A stretch of 31,927 bases of DNA, taken from JAGXSE01 sp040757295. GTDB lineage: Bacteria > Bacillota > PH28-bin88. Numbering within the stretch: the first letter of the stretch is position 1; each line of letters opens with the position of its first letter. The notes beneath the pieces were generated by a model. It worked only from the letters and a program-made list of their open reading frames with translations, searched no databases and was not told the DNA's origin. Shown here piece by piece: positions 14,290-22,532 of the stretch. The stretch is from the NCBI GenBank assembly GCA_040757295.1, contig JBFLXH010000028.1, forward strand, positions 1 through 31,927, in the 5' to 3' direction. The translations under genes and the position numbers were made by a program.

Positions 14290-16356
14290 TTAGTCAATGA
14301 CCGTCCCCACAATCACCACCAGCGAGCCCATAAACACCCCGGACTCTACCTTTCCTACCGCGATAACCTCATCCCCAATTTTTACACTTGAAAGGGTGAT
14401 GTATGAGCCAAAACGGATTAAATCAGCCCCGGTGCGCAAATAGACTTCCCGCAGGCGGTTGGTGTCTTTCTCTTTAACTACCAGTACCCGGGCAGTAGTA
14501 TTGATATTTTCGATGACCCCGATAACATAATCCTGGGTGGTGCGCAATTCCACATTCATCTCGGTGACAAACCCGCTTGATATGGTAAGAGTGGCGTTGG
14601 ACCCCACCTGGACAGAACCCAGGGAAATAACGCTGGTCCCCCTAGTGATCCGGGCATTGGTGGCGATGTTATAGGTGCGTTCTGCCCCGTCGCTTTCCAG
14701 AATGGTTATTCTGGGCGTAGCGGCAATGGTAATTGCCTGAACTCTGCCACTTAACCGCTTTTCTGTTTGGCTGGCATAGATCCGCTGTACTGTGCCGTTT
14801 TTGAGGTTTAATTCAAGTTCATCCCCAGGCAGCAGGTCTCTTAAAGTAATAGTAACGTTGGAACGGCGCACCCGCACATCCGGAGCCACCGGGATGGTTA
14901 CTTCGGTGCCGTCTTTCTTTTCAATTTTAATGGCTTCTCTGGGGGCAAATGCTACCGCTATCAGAGTCCCTTCCAAATCCCATTCGAAGCTGGCCGCCAT
15001 AATCAAAGTGGCAGCGTTGTCTTTAACGGTGACCTCCAGTTCCTGGCCCGGGTAGAGGTCCTCCACTTTTGCTGTGCGGGAGTCCAGCAAGACGGCAGCA
15101 TTTGCAGCAACCCTGTAGGTTGCTTCTATCCCGCCAGCCCGTTCCACCACAATGGAAGCAACCCCGGCGGAGGCGGTAACTGCCTTCAGTTTGCCTTTAA
15201 CTTGTTGTTCAATACTAAGAATGTTGACCCGGACCGCTTTGGTCCCCTCCACAACAACCTCGACAGAGAGCCCCGCTGACAAATCGGAAACCGTCCTGGG
15301 TTGGGTGCCAAAAAGGATCTGGGTATCCCCGGCCAGGGAATAGGTGGCGTCTCCGCCGGAATCTCTGGTAACAGTAATTGAGGGTACCCCCAGGGTAACC
15401 ACGGTTTTAACGGTTCCCCGTACAGTCACCGGATCAAAGCGGAAGTCCTCTGGCTTTAATACTTCAATATAAGCAGCACTGCCGGCAGCATTGGTGATCA
15501 AGAGGACCTTGTCGCCCCGCGCCAAAGCAGTCAGAGCCACGGATTTGCCTCCCTTAAAAATCATGGCATCCGCAGTAACCGGCACGGTGATGGTTGCGCC
15601 GCCTGAAATGGTAACAATCACCGAACGGTCAGTGGGGCTGACGGAAAAAATTTCTCCCCGCTTCTCACTGGCATTAAGTTTTTTGGCCTGGGCATCAACC
15701 CGGGACAACACAGCAGCCACCTGAGCCCGGCTGACCGGGTCGAGGGGCTTAAAACTGCCGTCAGTATTACCGGACATGATCCCCAGATTTTTTACCAAAG
15801 CCACGTGGCCTAAAGCCCAGGCCGGAATGTCTGCGACATCGGTAAATACGCGGGAGCTTTGGGCAGCCAAACGGGACGCCTCTGCCTCCAACCCCAAAGC
15901 CCTGACAATAAATACCGCTACTTCGTAACGCTTAGCCGCATCCGTGGGGCGGAAATTGGGCAAGTCAACACCGGCAATAATACCCTTTTCAATGGCATAG
16001 GCGACGAAACTCCTGGCCCAGGCGCTGATCCTGTCATGGTTATTAATACTGGAGGGCAGGGTCTTGCCATAGGCCTGCCCGGCCAGGTTCATTACCCGTA
16101 AGAGCATCACCACCAGCTGCTCCCGGGTTACAGGGTCATTGGGGCCGTACCTGTCCGCTGAGATACCGCTGACAATCCCTTTGGCCTTCATTTTGGCAAT
16201 ATCCTTTTCCGCCCAGTGGCCGGCAGGCACGTCACTGAAGACGGTTCCGGCGGCCACTCCCACGGTTGCACTTGGATTGGCATGAACAGGAAAAACAAAG
16301 ATAACAAGATACATTAAGCAGAGCAACAACCCTACAACCTTCCCGGATGTCCGCAT
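14290..16356 (-). CDS. S-layer-homology protein with repeated beta domains
   Basis: A 688-residue exported protein. Signal peptide at 1-26 (ending VHANPSA). Three SLH domains follow at about 38-90, 100-155 and 168-225, beginning with VFSDVPAGHWAEKDI. The remainder consists of at least five related beta-rich units of about 65-75 residues, each with a pattern like GxxxxVxxxxxxxxITV then a D/GDELEL turn, similar to domains seen after SLH regions in Firmicute surface proteins. ATG at 16356 with TAGGAGTGATC site. Probably a structural wall-bound protein; no catalytic motif seen. Confidence 0.9.
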   Translation of the reverse strand: MRTSGKVVGLLLCLMYLVIFVFPVHANPSATVGVAAGTVFSDVPAGHWAEKDIAKMKAKGIVSGISADRYGPNDPVTREQLVVMLLRVMNLAGQAYGKTLPSSINNHDRISAWARSFVAYAIEKGIIAGVDLPNFRPTDAAKRYEVAVFIVRALGLEAEASRLAAQSSRVFTDVADIPAWALGHVALVKNLGIMSGNTDGSFKPLDPVSRAQVAAVLSRVDAQAKKLNASEKRGEIFSVSPTDRSVIVTISGGATITVPVTADAMIFKGGKSVALTALARGDKVLLITNAAGSAAYIEVLKPEDFRFDPVTVRGTVKTVVTLGVPSITVTRDSGGDATYSLAGDTQILFGTQPRTVSDLSAGLSVEVVVEGTKAVRVNILSIEQQVKGKLKAVTASAGVASIVVERAGGIEATYRVAANAAVLLDSRTAKVEDLYPGQELEVTVKDNAATLIMAASFEWDLEGTLIAVAFAPREAIKIEKKDGTEVTIPVAPDVRVRRSNVTITLRDLLPGDELELNLKNGTVQRIYASQTEKRLSGRVQAITIAATPRITILESDGAERTYNIATNARITRGTSVISLGSVQVGSNATLTISSGFVTEMNVELRTTQDYVIGVIENINTTARVLVVKEKDTNRLREVYLRTGADLIRFGSYITLSSVKIGDEVIAVGKVESGVFMGSLVVIVGTVID

Positions 16357-16458
16357 TCGAAGATCACTCCTACATCTTTTTAAATTAATCTTCTATTTTT
16401 TTATGGTAAGTCCTCTCTCCAGTAGAGTAATTTTCCCCTCTCCCCTGCCATAATGAAA

Positions 16459-16494
16459 CAAATTCAGGCCACCCAAATGGGTTACCTGAATTTG
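16459..16494 (-). terminator. Hairpin after the SLH-protease gene
   Basis: CAAATTCAGG and CCTGAATTTG, 10 bp, with an inner ACCC/GGGT pair. It lies 11 nt beyond the protease stop. The T-tract is weak, so termination strength is uncertain. Confidence 0.65.
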
Positions 16495-16505
16495 CAGGAC
16501 ATTTA

Positions 16506-19500
16506 TCACTTGATTTTTATTACATAGTCCCTGGTTTTTGGGATAACGGAAAAGGTCAGCCTGCCGCCGCGGACTTCCATTACCCGCCCGTTCACCTCCA
16601 GCTCGGTATCCACCGGGCGCAAAGTCGCCGGGTCCCGCACCTGCAGGGTAATATAATTTAGTTTTCCTGGTTCCAGGTTCCGGGGATTAACACTAATTAG
16701 CCAGCGGGGAGCTAGGGGTTTTGTCTCGGTTACCTCAAGCGCCTGGACGGTAAGAGTGTAGCTGGACTCCTGCCGGCCATACAGGCTCAAAGCAGCAGAA
16801 CTATAGACCACAACCTCCCAGTTGCCCGGGAGAGGGTTATCAATTGTCTGGATGACCTGTTTATGCATAATTGTTCCCTCATGGCCAACCCCGGCAAAGT
16901 CACTGGTAAAGGTCTCCTGCCCATCGGGGCTGACCAGGTGGAAACGCACCCGGCCCTGGAATCTTCCGTCAACCAAGGGTACTTCCAGGTTAAAGCTAGC
17001 ACGGCCTGCTCCTTCAGGAATATTAAAAAAGTAGCGGTAATGCTGCCCTGCGTCCAACTGGCCGTTCAGTTCCTGGCGGAAACTATGCTCCTTGGTCAGC
17101 GGATAAGGACGGACAACTGTGGCCATTAACCTTAAATCCATCCCCGGGCTTGTTGGAACAATTCCTTTAATTAGACCAGTATAAAGCCCCGGCTCCTCCG
17201 GCACCTGGTATTCCACACTAACCCTGCGGTTAATCCCGGGGGGCAGCAAGGTCTGGCGGGGTACGGTGTGCATCCAGGGTGTGGTTGATTCCCAGAATAC
17301 CGTGATGGGTTCTGAGGCCTGGTTTACCATGCGAAAAGGAAGCTGGCCAGGAATAAAGTCCCGGGCATAAAGGCCTTCCCCCAGCCCTAGGAACCGGTTA
17401 TAGGTATAGGCCACCACTGGTGAATGGGGCGGTAGACGCCGCAGGCTGGACCAGGCAGTAGCCGCGTTTAAGGCTCCGGCCCCAGCCTCTGCCGGGCTAA
17501 AATGCTCTATGGGACGTGCCCCGGCAATCAAGGCCTGTTTTATCGATGCCGGCGACACAACCAGTTTTTGCCTGGCTGCGCTATCCAGCAAAAGGGCCAC
17601 AACCCCGGCAGCATGGGCCGCAGCAATACTGGTGCCTTCCACCAGGGCATAGCCGCTGCCCATCCAGGTGGGGTGAGTGGAAACTGCACTGCCGGGGGCA
17701 ATTACCGCCGGCCCCATCATGCCGTCCTGCCGGGGACCGGCTGAGCTGAAGTACCACAGGGTCTCCCTGGGTACCTGGTATCCATAGTCCTCCAGCCACA
17801 TGGCGGGAGCAATGTAGGCGCCGACACCGATAGCGCTCCGGGCATTTCCCGGTGTTGCCAGGGAAGCCAGGCCGGGCCCTTTGTTGCCGGCTGCGATGGT
17901 AAAAACCACACCGTACTGTTCCGTCATCCGGTCAACAAGTTGGGTTAGGGTATTAAAACCGGAAGTAACATCCCGGTAATGAGCCAGGCTAAGATTGATC
18001 ACCTGGGCCCCGGACTCAGCTGCAAAACGAATGGCATTTGAAAGCTTATCCCAATCGGTCTGCCCGTTTTTATCCACAGCTTTTATAACTACCAACTGCG
18101 CCCCGGGCGCTACACCCTGGATCGCACCGTTTGCAGCTACAACCCCGGCTACCTGGGTGCCATGACCATTTGCATCAAAGCCGAGGAGCACTTCGGTACC
18201 TTTGGGATGGATCTCGCATACCACAAAGGAAATGCCGGATGACCATCCTGAGCCGGGAAAACTGGCATAGTCCTGTGTTTGCCGGAACTCTCTTAAGGGC
18301 ACCTCATCAACCAAAGAACGGTTGCTGTTGGTATCAATATAAACCGTGTCGTATTGCCCGGCCTTCCACGGGTCGGCCACAACAACCAAAAACCTGTCTG
18401 TCATGGTCCCGTTGCCGTTAAAATCAATTCCTACCCTTGCTTCTTCCAGGAACCCATAGCGGAAGAGGCCGCTCTGGGAATACATGCCTCTGAAATTATA
18501 CTGCTGGCCGCCGATAGTATTGCTGTCTTTCCCAGCAAGCAAGACTCCGGGAGTGGCGACCCGGCCCTCGCCGGAGACATCCCGGAAGTCCGCAATTTTA
18601 GCCAGGCCGGTTGATGTAGCCAAGAGATCCGGGTGAGCCGGGTCTATCCCAGTATCAATCAAGGCCACAACCACTCCCCGCCCGTCGGCCCCGGTGCGGC
18701 CGGCCAATTCGGTTGCCCCGGTCTCTTTTTTGGTAAGGGAGAGGCTTCTACCCTGCCCTATACCGGAAGTGAAGGAAGACGCCGTCCAGGCTCCTTCCAT
18801 GTTGGGCAAATCTATGGATAATTCTCCTGCACGAAGTGTATCCTGCCCTGAAGTGCTGTTAAACTGCAGGCGAATAGCGTTTTCCTTTTTCGGTTCAAAC
18901 AATACATGGATGAAGCTGGCTGTCCCGTCTGGGCCCAGGTTGATATAAGCCGGCAAGGGTAAGGCCCTGCCCAGGTCTGCCAGCTTTCCCAACTGTTGGC
19001 CCAGGTATACCTTTGTCTGGGAAGTCACCCTCACTTCCACCGTAGAACCTTCCACCGATAACCTGATGGTCCCAGAACCCGCACTAACCTGATCCACAGT
19101 GCCGTAGAAATGATATTTCGACCCCAACTGATCCAGTAGGCGATTAACCATGGCAGCCGCTTCCGCCCGGGTGGCCAGCCCGCCTGGACGGAAAGTCCGG
19201 TCAGGGTAGCCGCCCACCAGCTTTCGGTCTGAAGCAATAGCAACTACGTTTCTAGCCCAGCCAGGAACCTGGTCCGCGTCTTTATAGGTCGGCAGTATCG
19301 CCCTTTCTCCCTCCATGCGCAACGCCCGCACCAGCATGGCGGCAATCTCGGCCCGCTTGATGGGGTCTTCCGGCCGGAAATTACCGTCATCATAACCCTT
19401 AATAATGCCTAGTTCGTAAGTAAGCTGGATATAGCCTCTGGCCCAGTGGCGGGAGCCCACATCCCGGAAAACTGCCGGTACCGTTTCCAGGGCCCAAACC

Positions 19501-19748
19501 TCGTCTTCCAATCCCAAGGCTTTTATCAATACCTTGGCAAACTCCGCCCGGGTAATGTGTTTTTCCGGAGCAAAACTGCCGCTGGGATAGCCTTCAATCA
19601 CCTCATGGCTGGCCAGCAGTTCGATATCCAATTGGGCCCAGTGGCCTTTAACATCCCCAAACGCCAAGGCGCTTCCCGGTGTTAAAAAAGCGCCGCCCAG
19701 CAGGATAAGGGCCATAATGCCAGCAAGGGCTGTTAACCAGCGTTTCAT
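16506..19748 (-). CDS. Cell-surface subtilisin-like (S8) protease with three SLH domains
   Basis: A 1080-residue exported protease. Signal peptide about 1-29, SLH domains about 31-85, 94-147 and 155-206. The S8 domain has the full triad: Asp365 in VALIDTGID, His529 in DANGHGTQVAG, Ser707 in EGTSIAAAHAAG, with oxyanion Asn622 in AAGNKG. Between Asp and His, DFNGNGTMTD (442-451) and DTNSNRSLVDE (472-482) look like EF-hand/dockerin-type calcium loops. About 350 C-terminal residues are beta-rich, including a possible proprotein-convertase-like region. ATG at 19748 is preferred over the TTG six codons earlier because AAAGGTAG lies before it. Role: surface protein processing or nutrition. Confidence 0.93.
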   Translation of the reverse strand: MKRWLTALAGIMALILLGGAFLTPGSALAFGDVKGHWAQLDIELLASHEVIEGYPSGSFAPEKHITRAEFAKVLIKALGLEDEVWALETVPAVFRDVGSRHWARGYIQLTYELGIIKGYDDGNFRPEDPIKRAEIAAMLVRALRMEGERAILPTYKDADQVPGWARNVVAIASDRKLVGGYPDRTFRPGGLATRAEAAAMVNRLLDQLGSKYHFYGTVDQVSAGSGTIRLSVEGSTVEVRVTSQTKVYLGQQLGKLADLGRALPLPAYINLGPDGTASFIHVLFEPKKENAIRLQFNSTSGQDTLRAGELSIDLPNMEGAWTASSFTSGIGQGRSLSLTKKETGATELAGRTGADGRGVVVALIDTGIDPAHPDLLATSTGLAKIADFRDVSGEGRVATPGVLLAGKDSNTIGGQQYNFRGMYSQSGLFRYGFLEEARVGIDFNGNGTMTDRFLVVVADPWKAGQYDTVYIDTNSNRSLVDEVPLREFRQTQDYASFPGSGWSSGISFVVCEIHPKGTEVLLGFDANGHGTQVAGVVAANGAIQGVAPGAQLVVIKAVDKNGQTDWDKLSNAIRFAAESGAQVINLSLAHYRDVTSGFNTLTQLVDRMTEQYGVVFTIAAGNKGPGLASLATPGNARSAIGVGAYIAPAMWLEDYGYQVPRETLWYFSSAGPRQDGMMGPAVIAPGSAVSTHPTWMGSGYALVEGTSIAAAHAAGVVALLLDSAARQKLVVSPASIKQALIAGARPIEHFSPAEAGAGALNAATAWSSLRRLPPHSPVVAYTYNRFLGLGEGLYARDFIPGQLPFRMVNQASEPITVFWESTTPWMHTVPRQTLLPPGINRRVSVEYQVPEEPGLYTGLIKGIVPTSPGMDLRLMATVVRPYPLTKEHSFRQELNGQLDAGQHYRYFFNIPEGAGRASFNLEVPLVDGRFQGRVRFHLVSPDGQETFTSDFAGVGHEGTIMHKQVIQTIDNPLPGNWEVVVYSSAALSLYGRQESSYTLTVQALEVTETKPLAPRWLISVNPRNLEPGKLNYITLQVRDPATLRPVDTELEVNGRVMEVRGGRLTFSVIPKTRDYVIKIK

Positions 19749-19879
19749 GTCGGCACTACCTTTCAACTAGTTTGCATAGTTCAGAAACCACCTGTATATT
19801 TTCTTCACAAGGACCTTTTCTCCTTTTTAGTGATTAGTAAAATTATTGGCAATTGCGCCTGCATTTTTTAGGCAAACAG

Positions 19880-19909
19880 AAAAACCTGCTGAAAAAATCA
19901 ACAGGTTTT
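19880..19909 (-). terminator. Rho-independent terminator of the gene at 19988
   Basis: AAAACCTG at 19881-19888 pairs with CAGGTTTT at 19902-19909, extended by TGA/TCA inside, with T runs on both strands; it may work in both directions. Confidence 0.75.
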
Positions 19910-19987
19910 GGCTAAATCAAAAAAGCAAGCCTGACCCCCAAAAAGAATAACAATGAGATAAGGCAAAGCCGCAAACAAACACATTTA

Positions 19988-20458
19988 TTAAATGGTAGAA
20001 GCTACATTCAACCAAGGTAGTCCATTTTTAAAACCAAACTCATAATTAATTATTAATCTTTTGTTGTTTGGGAAAAATTTCTTCTTTCTTTCTAAAAGCA
20101 CTTCTGTCATAAACATACCAACATTTCGGTATTCCTGGCCTCCCTGACCAAATATATCTGCAATTTCTTTCATTCCGTTTTTTTGTTGATCCTCAGGTAG
20201 CAAACTTAAATTCCAGACGACTGCCGCAAAGGAAATAACCTTTTCCATTTCCTTTGGTTCATCTAGACCATCAAGAAACGGTGCCGCAAAATCTAAAAGT
20301 ACTTCTGACATTTTTTCTTTCATCCCATGGACAAAAGTTACTTTACCGGAAAAGAGGCCACTACCTCTTACTTTGTTTTCAAGTGAAGAAGTGTTAATCC
20401 CCTGAACTCTATGTTTGGGTAGTTTTTTCTTCTTCTTGCGTCCCTTATGCTTTCCCAT
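19988..20458 (-). CDS. Hypothetical protein with a very basic N-terminus
   Basis: A 156-residue protein beginning MGKHKGRKKKKKLPKHR, then a mainly helical acidic part with EVLLDFAAPFLDGLDEPKEM at about 52-71, and ending near NYEFGFKNGLPWLN. No domain recognised, no membrane segment. The helical middle resembles small helical-bundle proteins of unknown function. ATG at 20458 with AGAAAGG 8 nt upstream. Lower GC than the SLH genes next to it. It lies between a terminator and a tandem pair of 104-bp repeats, so is likely a one-gene unit. Function unknown. Confidence 0.75.
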   Translation of the reverse strand: MGKHKGRKKKKKLPKHRVQGINTSSLENKVRGSGLFSGKVTFVHGMKEKMSEVLLDFAAPFLDGLDEPKEMEKVISFAAVVWNLSLLPEDQQKNGMKEIADIFGQGGQEYRNVGMFMTEVLLERKKKFFPNNKRLIINYEFGFKNGLPWLNVASTI

Positions 20459-20481
20459 ATTTAAGCCTTTCTACATGATTA

Positions 20482-20587
20482 TATACTCGGCAGGGGATAA
20501 AATTGCATTATCATAATGAAGCCGAGTATGAAATTCGCTTTGAGGCCACCGTAAATCAATGAATAATTAGTGGCCTCGCTCATTATA
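20482..20587. repeat. 104-bp double-hairpin repeat, copy B
   Basis: Identical to copy C, which starts 104 bp later; the two share the TA at 20586-20587. Stem 1: ATACTCGGC/GCCGAGTAT (9 bp) enclosing the CATTATCATAATG palindrome. Stem 2: GAGGCCAC/GTGGCCTC (8 bp). Confidence 0.95.
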
Positions 20588-20691
20588 TACTCGGCAGGGG
20601 ATAAAATTGCATTATCATAATGAAGCCGAGTATGAAATTCGCTTTGAGGCCACCGTAAATCAATGAATAATTAGTGGCCTCGCTCATTATA
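20586..20691. repeat. 104-bp double-hairpin repeat, copy C
   Basis: Second member of the tandem pair. Ends 17 nt from the stop of the coiled-coil gene at 20709. Confidence 0.95.
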
Positions 20692-20708
20692 AAAGTTGCA
20701 GCCGTTCC

Positions 20709-21089
20709 TCAGCCAAACAATTTCTTCTTGGCAATTGGCCTGTCTTCTTCCCAAGCCTTCAATATTTGATACATTTCATCCTGCCTGGAAGCCATAATTT
20801 GTTGTTCTTCTTTGAGGGCTCTTAGTTCCTTTTTAATGGCCTGCTGCTCTTGTTTCAGCCCCTGCAGCTCTTGTTTCATTCCCTGCTGTTCTTGTTTCAT
20901 TCCCTGCAGCTCTTGTTTCATTCCCTGCTGTTCTTGTTTCATTCCCTGCTGTTCTTGCTTCATTCCCTGCTGTTCTTGCTTCATTCCCTGCAGCTCTTGC
21001 TTCATTTCTTGTTGTTCGTTTTCTATCCGTTCCAGCCTCAGGTTAATGTTCTTTATTTCCCCCAAGATCTGAGTTAACACTTCTTGCAT
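20709..21089 (-). CDS. Heptad-repeat coiled-coil protein
   Basis: A 126-residue protein. Residues about 1-25 are an ordinary helix (MQEVLTQILGEIKNINLRLE), 26-80 are a near-perfect array of the heptad QGMKQEQ/QGMKQEL, and the end is a diverged helix with ILKAWEEDRPIAKKKLFG. It should form a long parallel coiled coil; no enzyme domain and no signal peptide. ATG at 21089 with GGAGG about 11 nt upstream. Similar small Gln/Glu/Lys coiled-coil proteins of unknown role are common in this bacterial group. Repeat number is expected to vary between strains. Confidence 0.8.
   Translation of the reverse strand: MQEVLTQILGEIKNINLRLERIENEQQEMKQELQGMKQEQQGMKQEQQGMKQEQQGMKQELQGMKQEQQGMKQELQGLKQEQQAIKKELRALKEEQQIMASRQDEMYQILKAWEEDRPIAKKKLFG
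20850..21010 (-). repeat. 21-bp in-frame tandem repeats encoding heptads
   Basis: The minus strand repeats units of the type CAGGGAATGAAACAAGAACAG with CAG/CTG variants at the last codons. Because 21 bp equals one heptad, slippage would lengthen or shorten the coiled coil without breaking the frame. Confidence 0.9.
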
Positions 21090-21197
21090 CGCTTCTCTCG
21101 CCTCCGTACCGGTTTAACCATTGTTTACCATGCATGAATGGGTAAGGCAGCAAAAAATACTTGTCCCATTCCGTTTTAACGAATGGCCACCCTGCCG

Positions 21198-21219
21198 GAA
21201 TTTTAGGAGTGCCAGGCAC
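21198..21219. repeat. REP-like palindrome GTGCCAGGCAC, copy 1
   Basis: GAATTTTAGGA followed by GTGCCAGGCAC. A second copy lies 143 bp away. The stretch 21090-21391 between the neighbouring genes otherwise holds no gene. Confidence 0.75.
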
Positions 21220-21340
21220 TATCCGCTATACTAACGCCACCCCTTTATTCCATTTTCCTTTCTCCTTCCATATTTCGCCACGCAATCAGATTCCCCTCCC
21301 ACCACTCCGCCCATCTTACACCAATCTGTCTTATTTTGTC

Positions 21341-21362
21341 GAATTTTAGGAGTGCCCGGCAC
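21341..21362. repeat. REP-like palindrome GTGCCCGGCAC, copy 2
   Basis: Identical to copy 1 except for the central base of the palindrome. Direct orientation. Confidence 0.75.
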
Positions 21363-21391
21363 CCTTCGATCCGCAAACTGATCGAAATGGG

Positions 21392-21664
21392 TCAATCATA
21401 ATGTGTCCACATGCTGATAACTTTTACAGTGTGTTCTTCCTTATAAATCTGATAGACAAACCGATGTTGCCGATTGATTCTTCTTGAGTATGCACCGCTT
21501 AAATCTCCCGTAAGCTTTTCAAAGGGTGGATATTCTTCATATGGATTGTTCCGAACCGTTTCTAGTAGACTTTTAATTTTATCGGAAAAGCCAGCCTCAC
21601 ACGCAGTACGTTTATCTTTAAGGCCTTGCTTCGTGTAGACGATTTTCCAGAGTTTACTACTCAT
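21392..21664 (-). CDS. yoeB: YoeB-family mRNA interferase toxin
   Basis: A 90-residue RelE-superfamily toxin that cleaves mRNA in the ribosomal A site. Family hallmarks are visible: start SSKLWKIVYTKQGLKD, PPFEKLTGDLSGAYSRRIN with the catalytic Glu/Arg region, HRFVYQI, and the C-terminal MWTHYD with the key His-Tyr pair. Length is typical of the family (84-90). ATG at 21664 overlaps the antitoxin stop by 8 nt, so the two are translationally coupled; the longer in-frame start has no ribosome site. It appears intact, unlike most toxin genes at the left end of the window. Confidence 0.93.
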   Translation of the reverse strand: MSSKLWKIVYTKQGLKDKRTACEAGFSDKIKSLLETVRNNPYEEYPPFEKLTGDLSGAYSRRINRQHRFVYQIYKEEHTVKVISMWTHYD

Positions 21665-21899
21665 CGGTATCCTCCACGCACTCCTCAAGAGGCGTGTTTA
21701 AGCCTTGTATAATCTTTTCCCGCATAGTAGGTACGGAGCACAAATATAATGTTTCTTGAATTGACCTGTAATCTTCCTCAGACAATACGATCACATTTCC
21801 AGTTTTGCCTGTAATATATACAGGTTCATGAGTTGTTATAACTTCTTCAATAAGTTTAAAGAAATTATTTCTTGCCGTTGTTGCATTTACAATCGGCAT
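21657..21899 (-). CDS. yefM: Phd/YefM-family antitoxin
   Basis: An 80-residue antitoxin: N-terminal DNA-binding fold MPIVNATTARNNFFKLIEEV with EPVYITGKTGNVIVLSEEDY, then a flexible acidic tail (LEECVEDTDE) that binds YoeB. GGGGAGGG precedes the ATG at 21899. A perfect sigma-A promoter and a palindromic operator sit directly upstream, consistent with the usual autorepression by the antitoxin-toxin complex. Confidence 0.93.
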   Translation of the reverse strand: MPIVNATTARNNFFKLIEEVITTHEPVYITGKTGNVIVLSEEDYRSIQETLYLCSVPTMREKIIQGLNTPLEECVEDTDE

Positions 21900-21920
21900 A
21901 TAAGCGCCCTCCCCTTATAT

Positions 21921-21944
21921 AAACGTACATAATCATGTACGTTT
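21921..21944. promoter_or_regulatory. Putative YefM operator palindrome
   Basis: Inverted repeat ACGTACAT/ATGTACGT with AAA/TTT flanks, 24 nt in all, covering the region just downstream of the -10 box and thus the transcription start. The core TGTAC/GTACA type matches known YefM operators; binding is inferred. Confidence 0.85.
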
Positions 21945-21973
21945 ATTATATGATTATTATGCACGCCTGTCAA
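21945..21973 (-). promoter_or_regulatory. Consensus sigma-A promoter of yefM-yoeB
   Basis: Minus strand TTGACA (21973-21968), 17-nt spacer, TATAAT (21950-21945): exact match to both consensus hexamers. Confidence 0.93.
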
Positions 21974-22010
21974 GCGAAAATTCGCGCGGGCCAATTAGGA
22001 TAGGGGGGGG

Positions 22011-22240
22011 TTATAACAGGTAGCTGTCAAAAACGGCGGCGATCAGCTCCATCCGCACCGGATCGATCTTCATCTGGGCTAACATGCGCAAAAACTCTAT
22101 TTTTACCTGCACCCGTTCTGACGTCGGGTAGTCTAGCTTGCTTAACAGGGCGGCTGCCAGCGGATTGCTGCTTTTGATGTACTGCCGCCAAGGTATTTGC
22201 TTAAGCTGGATTTTATCACAGATGGCTGTTCTAATTCTAA
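22011..22240 (-). pseudogene. Rpn/PD-(D/E)XK transposase-nuclease C-terminal remnant
   Basis: A minus frame without a start, ending TAA at 22013-22011, encodes KQIPWRQYIKSSNPLAAALL, then LDYPTSERVQVKIEFLRMLA and MKIDPVRMELIAAVFDSYLL. This is the C-terminal part of the Rpn-like recombination-promoting nuclease family (formerly transposase_31-like cytosolic proteins). The nuclease domain is missing. The family match is by eye but the NPLAAALL and KIEFLRML signatures are characteristic. Confidence 0.65.
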
Positions 22241-22246
22241 TACCCC

Positions 22247-22350
22247 CCGCTTCTTAAAAGCGGCGGGATAAGAGCGGCTACGCCCCCCGTATTAACTGGG
22301 CCTAAGCTTCAGCGGAGGTAGCAATCCCCCGCTGAAACTTAGACCCAGTT
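22247..22350. mobile_element. IS200/IS605-like end hairpins (element relic)
   Basis: Two hairpins: CCGCTT/AAGCGG at 22247-22263, and a 22-bp arm pair at 22294-22315 and 22329-22350 with 20 of 22 positions complementary. Both mismatches are C-A on the plus strand, which become U-G pairs on the minus strand. CCCCGCTT-type and AAGCTTCAGCGG-type hairpins resemble the subterminal palindromes of IS200/IS605 elements. No transposase remains between or beside them. Confidence 0.5.
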
Positions 22351-22431
22351 GAATCGACCTTTTTTCTTGCTATCAACAGGATTGTCCCAGCAAGCAAGAA
22401 CCGTCCCCACTTGTGCTCCCAAAAACAAAAA

Positions 22432-22461
22432 TGCGACAGAGGAGGACCGTCCCCTGTCGCA
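22432..22461. repeat. REP hairpin TGCGACAG...CTGTCGCA, copy 1
   Basis: An 8-bp palindromic stem around a GGACGGTCC-type core. The same stem with a GGGACGG core lies at 31802-31832 next to a REP-associated transposase. Further CCGTCCCC motifs flank it at 22401 and 22465. Confidence 0.85.
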
Positions 22462-22484
22462 GACCCGTCCCCATGTTCCCTCAA

Positions 22485-22512
22485 CAAAAAACCGCCCTAG
22501 GGGCGGTTTTTT
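22485..22512 (-). terminator. Rho-independent terminator of the main S-layer gene
   Basis: AACCGCCC and GGGCGGTT pair around a 3-4 nt loop with a run of six T on either strand; 20 nt beyond the S-layer stop codon. Confidence 0.92.
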
Positions 22513-22532
22513 GTTTTACCTTCGCAGAAACC

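Noticed and set aside
20482..20691. CRISPR-like direct repeats
   Set aside because: The two units are 104 bp, adjoin with no spacer, and occur as single copies elsewhere; no cas genes are present.
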